Shown piece after piece: positions 1-6,620 of a stretch of DNA of 64,000 nt. How positions within the stretch are numbered: the first letter of the stretch is position 1; each line of letters opens with the position of its first letter. The stretch is from Polyangiaceae bacterium. Lineage in GTDB: Bacteria; Myxococcota_A; Polyangia; Polyangiales; Polyangiaceae. The stretch is from the NCBI GenBank assembly GCA_016712345.1, contig JADJRH010000011.1:310001-374000 (forward strand), written 5' to 3'. Below the pieces are notes generated by a model, which made no database searches, was not told the origin of the DNA, and worked only from the letters and a program-made list of their open reading frames with translations. The translations under genes were made by a program, and so were the position numbers.

Positions 1-1204
1 GAGCGTTGGGATGTGATTGGGTGAAATGGGTAGGTTGGGGCAAAGGCTCGGTGTTGGGAATTTCAGAGATGGGGGCCGGCACGCTGGGGAAGGGTACGGT
101 GTCGGGGGCGTTGGTGTCGGGGAGGGGTAGGGTTTTAGAGGGTAAAGAATACGAATAGTGCGCGGCTTGGCCTTGGACGGCCAGGGGCACGGGGCGCGCG
201 GGCGGAGCGGGCTTTTGGCGGCTGCCGGGTCGGGGAAAAATTTCGACCGGCAGGGTGGCCGCGAGCGAGAGGGTGGCCGAGATGGTGCGCTCAATCAGGA
301 AGGCTCGGAGGGCGTCGCGCAGTTCTTGGGCGCTTGCGAAGCGGTCTTGGGGTTCGGGGCGAATGGCTTTGAGAATGATCGCGGAAAGGGAGGATGGCAC
401 TTCGTGAACGATGTCGTGCGGGGCGCGCGGCGTTTCTCGGAGTTGGCGTTGAGCGACAACGAACGGGTGTACATCGTCGAACGGGAGTACACCTGTGATG
501 AGTTCGTAGAGGAGGACGCCGCATGCGTACACATCGGTGCGCGGGTCGACTTTGCGGCCTGCCCATTGTTCAGGCGCCATGTAGCCGGGAGAGCCGACAA
601 CACCGCCGGCGCAGGTGAGATTGCGATCGTCGTCGCCGTCGAAAAGTTCGATGTCGTCGCCGATGGAGTCGTCCATTGTGGCGGGATCGATCGTTTCTAA
701 ATCGAGCTTTTCACCGGTGGATTTGGCAATTCCGAAGTCGATAAGTTTGACGCTTTTGCGCGATGTGCCGACGAGCATGATGTTTTGCGGTTTCACGTCG
801 CGGTGCACGAGGCCGTGGCGGTGCATTTCGGCGAGGGCGGCGCAGAGTTCTGAAACGATGTGTGCCGCGTCGTCGGGCGGGAGGCGTTTTTCTTGGTCGA
901 GAACGTCGGCGACGCTGACGCCGTTGACGAGATCCATGGCGAGAAACACCAGGCCTTTGTCGACACCGTAGTGAATGACGCGAACGGCGTTGGGGTGGTG
1001 TACACGTTTCATGATGGTGGCTTCGCGCCGAAAACGGGCGAGCATTCCGGGCTCGCGCATGTGGGACGCGTGCATGATTTTGAGCGCGACGTCGGTGCCC
1101 GATGCTTCGTGCGCGGCGCGGTAAACGGTGCCCATGGCGCCTTCACCAATGCGCTCGATGATGTGGAACGTGCCTTTGAGGGTTTCGCCGATGAGGTCGT
1201 CCAT
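1..1204 (-). CDS. Ser/Thr protein kinase, C-terminus outside window
   Basis: Cytoplasmic eukaryote-like (Hanks-type) Ser/Thr kinase that phosphorylates proteins with ATP. The frame opens at ATG 1204 and stays open to the window edge (about 400 residues), so the C-terminus is missing. Visible motifs in order: glycine loop GEGAMGTVY near residue 19, VALK with the ATP-binding Lys, HRDVKPQN catalytic loop, DFG, and an APE-type activation-segment end (YMAPEQW). An acidic insert (DDSIGDDIELFDGDDD) sits in the activation segment between DFG and APE, longer than usual. After the kinase core comes a Pro-rich tail (PLPLPDTNAPDTVPFP and similar), probably a linker to a membrane segment or sensor domain beyond position 1. 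It is divergent from the ATPase gene at 1463. Substrate unknown. Confidence 0.93.
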   Translation of the reverse strand, partial: MDDLIGETLKGTFHIIERIGEGAMGTVYRAAHEASGTDVALKIMHASHMREPGMLARFRREATIMKRVHHPNAVRVIHYGVDKGLVFLAMDLVNGVSVADVLDQEKRLPPDDAAHIVSELCAALAEMHRHGLVHRDVKPQNIMLVGTSRKSVKLIDFGIAKSTGEKLDLETIDPATMDDSIGDDIELFDGDDDRNLTCAGGVVGSPGYMAPEQWAGRKVDPRTDVYACGVLLYELITGVLPFDDVHPFVVAQRQLRETPRAPHDIVHEVPSSLSAIILKAIRPEPQDRFASAQELRDALRAFLIERTISATLSLAATLPVEIFPRPGSRQKPAPPARPVPLAVQGQAAHYSYSLPSKTLPLPDTNAPDTVPFPSVPAPISEIPNTEPLPQPTHFTQSHPNA

Positions 1205-1462
1205 GGGAAGTCTCCGTGCTGGGGTGCCTCGTGTCGCGGGGGCGCGAAGGGCGGTTGCTCGGGGAACTAATCAAGGGTTGTGCCAGCGGGATTTGTCGGC
1301 AAACAAGGGCGCAACTGCGTGCAGAGGGGGTGGGGCGTTCGCAGTTTGTGCCCGGGGGGGTTTACAGATTGGTAACCCTTCGGCGAATCGAAGGGTACAC
1401 TTGGCGCGACGTTGAAACGGTTGGAGCGAGTGACCGGGACATGGCAAGAGAAGAGCTTTTGA
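1205..1462. promoter_or_regulatory. Divergent intergenic region with short inverted repeat
   Basis: The 258 bp between the kinase (minus) and the ATPase (plus) contain no credible gene. At 1376-1395 the sequence CCCTTCG-N6-CGAAGGG is a perfect 7-bp inverted repeat, which could be an operator or a small hairpin. No clear -35/-10 pair was chosen. Confidence 0.35.
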
Positions 1463-2641
1463 ATGAGTAAGGCGTCGCCGAATGGGGGTGAAAACGATGC
1501 GGTGGCGGTGCTGGATCACTTGATCCGAAGGGCATTTGCCGCTGGGGCGAGCGATGTACACTTGGAACCGAAACGCGACAGTCTGCGGGTTCGATTTCGA
1601 ATTGACGGGGTGATGGTGCCGCAGGGAACGCTGCCCGCGGAGTTGGCGGCGCCGGTGACGTTGCGCGCGAAAGTGCTTGCGCGGATGGACATGACGGAGC
1701 GTCGCGTTCCGCAGGATGGGCAGTTTGCGATTGATATCGGCGGGGTGACACCTGTGCATCTGCGCGCATCGACGTTTCCGGCGCTTCACGGCGAAACGCT
1801 TGTGATGCGGCTTCTTCTTTCACACAAGTTGATCACGCTCAGTGAGCTTGGTTTGGCGGAAGAAGATCTCGAAACGGTGGGTCGATTGGTGGATCGATCG
1901 TCGGGGCTGATTTTGGTTTGCGGCCCCACGGGTGCGGGGAAAACGTCGACTTTGTATGCGGCTCTTCAAGAGTTGGACACGGAGCGGCTGAGCGTTGTGA
2001 CGCTTGAAGATCCGGTGGAAATTGAACTTGCGGGGATCACGCAGGGGCAAACGAATGTGCGGCAGGGGTTTACGTTTGCGAGCGGGTTGCGGGCGATTTT
2101 GCGGCAAGACCCGGATGTGATTTTGGTGGGTGAGATGCGCGATCAGGAAACGGCGCAGATCGCGCTTCAGGCGAGTTTGACCGGGCATTTGGTGCTCTCG
2201 ACGTTGCACACGGCGGACGTTGTAGAGACGGTGGCGCGGCTTGTGGATTTGGGGGCGGAGTCGTGGATTGTGGCGAACGCGTTGCTTGGGGTGGTGGCGC
2301 AACGGCTTGTTCGAAAGTTGTGCGTCGATTGTTCAGAAGTGTACGCATTGGCGGCGGACATCACCGATGAGACGGGCAAGGAGTTGCTCGCGGCGGGGAC
2401 GGAGGTGCGACGGGCCAAAGGGTGTGTGAAGTGCCACCAAACGGGGTACCGCGGTCGAACGGGAATTTTTGAAGTGTTGGAAGTGGACGACGAGTTGCGC
2501 GACGCGGTGAAGAGTCGGGCGAGCAAGCGGCTCTATCGCGATTTGGTGCGGAAAGCGGGGCTTGTTCCGCTGCGTGAAGCGGGGCTTCGAAAAGTGAAAT
2601 TAGGGGAAACGTCGCTGGATGAAGTGCTTCGCGTCACGTGA
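1463..2641 (+). CDS. Short GspE/PilB-family secretion or pilus ATPase
   Basis: ATPase of the type II secretion / type IV pilus assembly superfamily, 392 residues. The N-terminal third is the N2-type domain (ASDVHLEP near residue 34, RIDGVM). The RecA-like core has Walker A GPTGAGKTSTLY, an Asp box with DPDVILVGEMRD as Walker B region, and the His box LSTLHTAD. A late tetracysteine cluster (CVDC ... CVKC) matches the zinc-binding C-domain of PilB/GspE. Full-length PilB and GspE are about 500-570 residues with an extra N1 domain; this protein starts directly at the N2 domain, so it lacks the part that normally docks to the membrane partner. No pilus or secretion genes are next to it. ATG 1463 is the first start in frame and fits the domain boundary. 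Confidence 0.9.
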   Translation: MSKASPNGGENDAVAVLDHLIRRAFAAGASDVHLEPKRDSLRVRFRIDGVMVPQGTLPAELAAPVTLRAKVLARMDMTERRVPQDGQFAIDIGGVTPVHLRASTFPALHGETLVMRLLLSHKLITLSELGLAEEDLETVGRLVDRSSGLILVCGPTGAGKTSTLYAALQELDTERLSVVTLEDPVEIELAGITQGQTNVRQGFTFASGLRAILRQDPDVILVGEMRDQETAQIALQASLTGHLVLSTLHTADVVETVARLVDLGAESWIVANALLGVVAQRLVRKLCVDCSEVYALAADITDETGKELLAAGTEVRRAKGCVKCHQTGYRGRTGIFEVLEVDDELRDAVKSRASKRLYRDLVRKAGLVPLREAGLRKVKLGETSLDEVLRVT

Positions 2642-2660
2642 GGGGGCGTGGTGCCGCGGA

Positions 2661-2688
2661 TTGAGTACACATTTGCATGTGTACTCAA
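2661..2688. terminator. Perfect 12-bp inverted repeat between convergent genes
   Basis: TTGAGTACACAT (2661-2672), loop TTGC, then ATGTGTACTCAA (2677-2688): a perfect 12-bp stem with 4-base loop lying between the convergent genes ending at 2641 and 2768. The position suits a bidirectional terminator, although the stem is AT-rich and there is no T tract. The stem is itself built of the GTGTAC motif that recurs all over the window. Confidence 0.5.
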
Positions 2689-2701
2689 AGGTTGCGAAAA
2701 A

Positions 2702-2754
2702 GTGTACGCGTTGGATGTGTACGCGTTGGATGTGTACGCGTTGGATGTGTACGC
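2702..2754. repeat. 15-bp tandem repeat, three full copies plus partial
   Basis: GTGTACGCGTTGGAT occurs three times in direct tandem (2702-2716, 2717-2731, 2732-2746), followed by a partial fourth copy GTGTACGC at 2747. It lies just beyond the hairpin at 2661-2688 and before the stop of the permease gene at 2768. Confidence 0.9.
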
Positions 2755-2767
2755 AGCGATGGCGCGC

Positions 2768-4159
2768 TCACAAACCGGCGAGAGCCGATGCCGGTGAAAC
2801 GCGGGCTGCGCGGCGAGCGGGGCCCCATGCTCCGAGAACGGCGAAGAGAGCTGCGAATGTTACGGCGGCGATGGGGAGCCACCAGGGGAACGCAAAAAAA
2901 GTGCTTGGTTTAAAGGGGAAATCGGGGAGTTTTGAAGCGGCCAGCGAGTCGGCCCCGAGCGCAAGGAGGCGAGCAACAACGAGCCCAACGGTGCCGCCGG
3001 CAACGCCGACTACAAGGGCCAGCGCGAGCATCCACGAGCGCATGTCGAAGGCGGATGCTCCGACGGCGCGGTAAAGCGCGATTTCGGCTTTTCGTTCGGT
3101 GACGAGGACGCGGAATGTGTACGCAATGTTGGATGCGCTGACGAGGAAGATCACGGCAGCGACGAGGGCGAGGAGACCCATTGTCATGCTGATGAGTACA
3201 CTTACGTCGCGGGCGCGTGTGTCTTTTGGCGCGAGTTTGAGCGTTTCACCTTTGGCGAGAACGGCGCTTGTATCAGCGTTGGATCCAACCTGAACGATGA
3301 CGCTCGAAAAGCGGTTTGCGGCAGCTTCTCCTGCGAACTCTTTGTTCCAACGTGCGGCGACTCCGAGCGGCACTGTGAGGCCGAGATCGATGGCGCGTTT
3401 GGAGATGCCAACGACGCGGGCGCGCACAACGCGGGGTGAGCCGTGTTTGGATTTTCCGAGGAGCGACTCGCCGAGGCGCATGGCGAATGTGATGCCGGAA
3501 GCCTTTGAAAGAAGGGTGTTGCCGATGGGCGGAAGGTTGTGAGCGGGGGCGAGGCTCTTGTCGAAAATCTCAATGAGGTAGCGACTGACGAGGGCGGGCA
3601 CAGGATCGGAACAGGTGCCGGCCGATGTTCCCGAGGTGATCTCGCAATACTGCGGGGCTTTGCAGTCGCCGTCTGTGGTGCAACTTGGGCCCGGTTTTGT
3701 AAGGGGATCTTCAAAAGGAACGGTGCCGGTGGAGAGTTCGTCTTTGACAAGTGCGGGGTCGATTCCGTCGGCGATCATTTCACTCGTGCCGACGTCGTAG
3801 CCGAACAGTTCTTTGCCGCCGCGCGCGCTGGACGGGAACGCAAGTTTGAGCTTTGGGTACACACCGGTAACGCCGACAACGGTGCGAAGCGCGTCGATGT
3901 CGGAGCGCTCAATGCCGGGGGGCGGCGCCGAAAAAAGCAGGCCGAGAAGGCCGGGGTCGTCCCCTTTGGGTGGCTCAAGTTCTACCTGGTCGATGGGGAA
4001 TACTTGGCCGAGAAGGACGGTGCGTACACCAAGGCCGAGCGCCAGAAAAAACACGAGCGCGGCGGTGCCGGCGGCAATCCCAAATCCGCTTGTCGCGAGG
4101 GCTCCGCGCGTTCGAAAGAGGTCGCGGCGCACGAGCGTTGTGAGCGACGCGAGTTTCAT
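2768..4159 (-). CDS. FtsX/MacB-like ABC transporter permease
   Basis: Inner-membrane permease subunit of 463 residues, partner of the ATPase just upstream. The first membrane segment is at about residues 24-48. A large periplasmic domain follows, and a C-terminal FtsX domain holds three membrane helices in the last 150 residues (segments starting near VSVLISMTMGLLALVA and LALALVVGVAGG). This one-plus-three topology is that of MacB/LolC-type permeases, which move lipoproteins or peptides mechanically across the periplasm. The periplasmic loop carries a four-Cys motif at residues 160, 166, 172 and 183, unusual for the family. ATG 4159 overlaps the stop of the ATPase gene (ATGA), so the two are translationally coupled. 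Substrate not predictable. Confidence 0.88.
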   Translation of the reverse strand: MKLASLTTLVRRDLFRTRGALATSGFGIAAGTAALVFFLALGLGVRTVLLGQVFPIDQVELEPPKGDDPGLLGLLFSAPPPGIERSDIDALRTVVGVTGVYPKLKLAFPSSARGGKELFGYDVGTSEMIADGIDPALVKDELSTGTVPFEDPLTKPGPSCTTDGDCKAPQYCEITSGTSAGTCSDPVPALVSRYLIEIFDKSLAPAHNLPPIGNTLLSKASGITFAMRLGESLLGKSKHGSPRVVRARVVGISKRAIDLGLTVPLGVAARWNKEFAGEAAANRFSSVIVQVGSNADTSAVLAKGETLKLAPKDTRARDVSVLISMTMGLLALVAAVIFLVSASNIAYTFRVLVTERKAEIALYRAVGASAFDMRSWMLALALVVGVAGGTVGLVVARLLALGADSLAASKLPDFPFKPSTFFAFPWWLPIAAVTFAALFAVLGAWGPARRAARVSPASALAGL

Positions 4160-5028
4160 GGATCAACCTGCGTGGGCTTTGCGAGCGCGGGTTCATCGGC
4201 CGGAGATGATGTGTACCCTTTGGCCGATGATGTGTACGCACTTTCGGTGGATGTGTACTCAGGGGGCGGGGGCTCCGCCCCCGCAACGCCCCCGCGTAAA
4301 GGGGCTGTTGAATTGGTGGTGTAGATTTTGCCGTCTTTGAGGTGAATCACGCGGGTGGCCACCGCGGCGAGGCGCTCTTCGTGGGTGACGGCAAGGAGGG
4401 TGAGGCCTTCGCGATGGAGGTCACGAAACAGCGCAATGGTTCGGTCGCCGGTTTCGGTGTCGAGGTTGCCCGTAGGTTCGTCGCAGAGCAAAAGAGCAGG
4501 CTTTTGAAGGAGCGCGCGGGCAATGGCGACGCGCTGACGCTGGCCGCCCGAGAGCTGCGATGGAAAGTCGTTCGCTCGATCTTTGAGGCCCAGATGATCG
4601 AGGACGGCGAGCGCGCGATCTGTTTTGTCGGCGCTTGAGGTGTCGAACAGCGTGGGGGCAAGCACGTTGTCGAGGACACAGAGGTGTTGAAGGAGGTGAA
4701 ACGCCTGGAAAACGAAGCCGATCTTTTCACCGCGTAGGCGGGCAAGCTGTTTGTCGCTGAGCGATGCAACGTTGTTGCCGAAGAGAACGACGTTGCCTTC
4801 GTACGCGCGCTCCAAGCCGCCGATGATTCCGAGGAGGGTGCTTTTGCCGGAGCCGCTCTGCCCGAGAATCACAACGAATTCTCCCGGCTGAACGGTGAGC
4901 GAAACGCCGTCGAGGGCGGCGCGCGCGGCTTGTCCGTCACCGTACAGTTTGCGGAGCTGTGTACACTCCACAATGGGTCCATTCGGCTTGGGCACCGCCT
5001 GTTTTGCGGCGTTGTTGAGCGTGGTCAC
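4156..5028 (-). CDS. LolD/MacB-type ABC transporter ATPase
   Basis: Cytoplasmic ATP-binding subunit (290 residues) driving the FtsX-like permease. Walker A is GQSGSGKSTLL, the ABC signature LSGGQRQRVAIARAL, Walker B LLLCDEPTG, and the switch His lies in AVTHEE. The core fits the usual length of about 230 residues. The last 55 or so residues are an extra tail with repeated YTS units, and part of the tail is coded by a 33-bp repeat also found in intergenic DNA at 18048. GTG start at 5028 overlaps the TGA of the preceding gene (GTGA), and its own TGA overlaps the permease ATG, so the operon is tight. The tail has no known function and may be tolerated repeat insertion. Confidence 0.92.
   Translation of the reverse strand: MTTLNNAAKQAVPKPNGPIVECTQLRKLYGDGQAARAALDGVSLTVQPGEFVVILGQSGSGKSTLLGIIGGLERAYEGNVVLFGNNVASLSDKQLARLRGEKIGFVFQAFHLLQHLCVLDNVLAPTLFDTSSADKTDRALAVLDHLGLKDRANDFPSQLSGGQRQRVAIARALLQKPALLLCDEPTGNLDTETGDRTIALFRDLHREGLTLLAVTHEERLAAVATRVIHLKDGKIYTTNSTAPLRGGVAGAEPPPPEYTSTESAYTSSAKGYTSSPADEPALAKPTQVDP
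4262..4294. repeat. 33-bp GC-rich palindromic repeat, copy inside a gene
   Basis: A 33-bp sequence beginning GGGGGCGGGGGCTCC and containing the inverted pair GGGGGC/GCCCCC is identical to 18048-18080. Here it is read in frame inside the ABC ATPase and codes for GGVAGAEPPPP in its C-terminal tail. Looks REP-like. Confidence 0.9.
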
Positions 5029-6620
5029 GGCGCGCCGGATTCGTCGTCGATCGCTGTGGGCTTTGGCGTTGGAACAGCTTTGGGAGGGCTGTGATGGAAG
5101 GGATCACGGCCCGTTTGAAGGCGCAGAAGTGTGGGCACGGTGGAAGTGACTTTGCCTGTGTACGCATCGAGCCCAAGTTCGACGCCGGGCTCGTTGGCTT
5201 CAAATGTGGCGTGAACCCGATAGAGGCCGGAGCGAGGGAGGACGCCGCGCGGGCAGACTTCTTGAAGAATGAGCGTGAACGAAGTGGTGCCGCCGGCCTT
5301 GTATTGTCGAAACCCTTCGCGCGGGATGGCGTGGGTTGGGGGCCATGCGCCGCAGGAGACGGTGCCGTCGGGGCCGCTCACGTCAAAGGAGATCATGCGG
5401 GGGCGAAGCGCCGCGAGCATGGGGCGCGTGCCGACGTTTTTAACGGTGACGGTGACCGATGCGCTGCGTGCGGCGGACGCGTCGGAGGAAGCCGACATTT
5501 CGATCGCGAGGTGCGGGGCGTTGTGATCGACGATGACGGCGGGTTCAGCGGCGGGCGGAGTTGCGCCGGTTTGGGCTGTGGGCGGAGCGGATGCCGTGGG
5601 AGGCGCGGAAGTGGCCGGCGTTGTCGATGCCGTGGGAGGCGCGGAAGTGGCCGGCGTTGCCGATGCCGATGCCGCCGGTGAGATTGGCGTTTGTGTACTC
5701 ATCGTGAGTGCTTGTGTACTCAACGCCGTTGCAGGTGGTGGACCACCTTGTGTACTCGTTGCAGGAGCTTGTGTACTCATCGCCGCTGCCGGTGGGGCCG
5801 GCGGCGTACCGAAGCTGAGGAGCATTGTCGGCGCGTTCAGTTGTTTGAGCGGCGTGAGCGTTGCGGGGTTGTCCGTGCCTTCGGCTGCGAAAGGGGCAAC
5901 GGGGCCTTTCTTGGACGCGAGGGACCATTTGGGCGGCGGATCCCACCCAAACTTGGTTCGCACAACGGCGGTGCCGACGAGGGCGGCGGCGTTTTTGCCG
6001 AAGCAGAAAAGCGCCGGATCAAACGTTTCAATGTAGCTCTGACCCGGAGCGAGCAGCAGCGCGCGCTGTTCGGGGAACTCCTTGGGGCGCATGGAGTCTG
6101 GAAGTGTACACTTGTACGTTGTGGGCTTTTTCTTGGGGTTTTTGGGGTCATTCGATGGGACTTCAACCTCGAACGACAAGAGGCGCGCATCGGCGGGGAT
6201 GCGAATGGCCTTTTCACCTTCGTTGTCGATGCGCATTGTCCACAACTCGTGCGGGCCGGGCGCGATGAGCCAGAGGCGCACCGGAACATTGGGCGGGGGA
6301 GGGGGCGGCGGAAGTTTGGGAGGTTTTGGGGTGGGCGCTTTCCACGTGTTCTTGGGCGCGGCGGGTGCAGTTCCGGGCGCCGGGGGAGGGGAAGCCGCGG
6401 GCGGAATGAGTACACCCGCGGTGGGCGCGGTTGTCGGAGCGGCCGGCGTAGGCGGGGGCGCCGAAGGTTCGGGAGGTGACTGCGCCGAGGCGAACTGGGA
6501 GGCCGACCCGATCGCGAGCAACGCCCAAATGAACAAGGGCGAGCGGGCGGTTTGACGCAAGGTTACGCTCCGATGGAACACGACGGGGATTTGGCGTACG
6601 GGCGCGGGCGCGTCAATCAA
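5025..6620 (-). CDS. Proline-rich exported protein of unknown function, two similar domains
   Basis: Unrecognised protein of up to 531 residues. The first possible start is TTG 6620, overlapping the upstream TGA. A later GTG (the residue before FHRSVTLRQ) would give a more usual signal peptide: hydrophobic core LFIWALLAIGSA and cleavage near ASAQ. Then follow a Pro/Ala-rich linker, a first globular domain (about residues 110-250), a low-complexity linker, and a second globular domain (about 370-500). The two domains look related to each other: each has an N..G.R/K phrase, a SF-V strand and a late Cys, suggesting duplicated Ig-like folds. The linker contains a 12-residue tandem repeat and several STQ units coded by GTGTACTC motifs. 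Its place upstream of the ABC pair suggests an envelope role; this is inference. Confidence 0.75.
   Translation of the reverse strand: MIDAPAPVRQIPVVFHRSVTLRQTARSPLFIWALLAIGSASQFASAQSPPEPSAPPPTPAAPTTAPTAGVLIPPAASPPPAPGTAPAAPKNTWKAPTPKPPKLPPPPPPPNVPVRLWLIAPGPHELWTMRIDNEGEKAIRIPADARLLSFEVEVPSNDPKNPKKKPTTYKCTLPDSMRPKEFPEQRALLLAPGQSYIETFDPALFCFGKNAAALVGTAVVRTKFGWDPPPKWSLASKKGPVAPFAAEGTDNPATLTPLKQLNAPTMLLSFGTPPAPPAAAMSTQAPATSTQGGPPPATALSTQALTMSTQTPISPAASASATPATSAPPTASTTPATSAPPTASAPPTAQTGATPPAAEPAVIVDHNAPHLAIEMSASSDASAARSASVTVTVKNVGTRPMLAALRPRMISFDVSGPDGTVSCGAWPPTHAIPREGFRQYKAGGTTSFTLILQEVCPRGVLPRSGLYRVHATFEANEPGVELGLDAYTGKVTSTVPTLLRLQTGRDPFHHSPPKAVPTPKPTAIDDESGAP
5590..5659. repeat. 36-bp period tandem repeat inside coding region
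   Basis: Two identical 34-bp units (5590-5623 and 5626-5659) spaced 36 bp apart code for a 12-residue repeat (TPATSAPPTAST type) in the linker of the proline-rich exported protein. Four GTGTACTC motifs lie just to the right, between 5690 and 5780. Confidence 0.9.

Noticed and set aside
2702..2754. Possible CRISPR array
   Set aside because: The 15-bp units are directly adjacent, with no spacers, and there are no cas genes.
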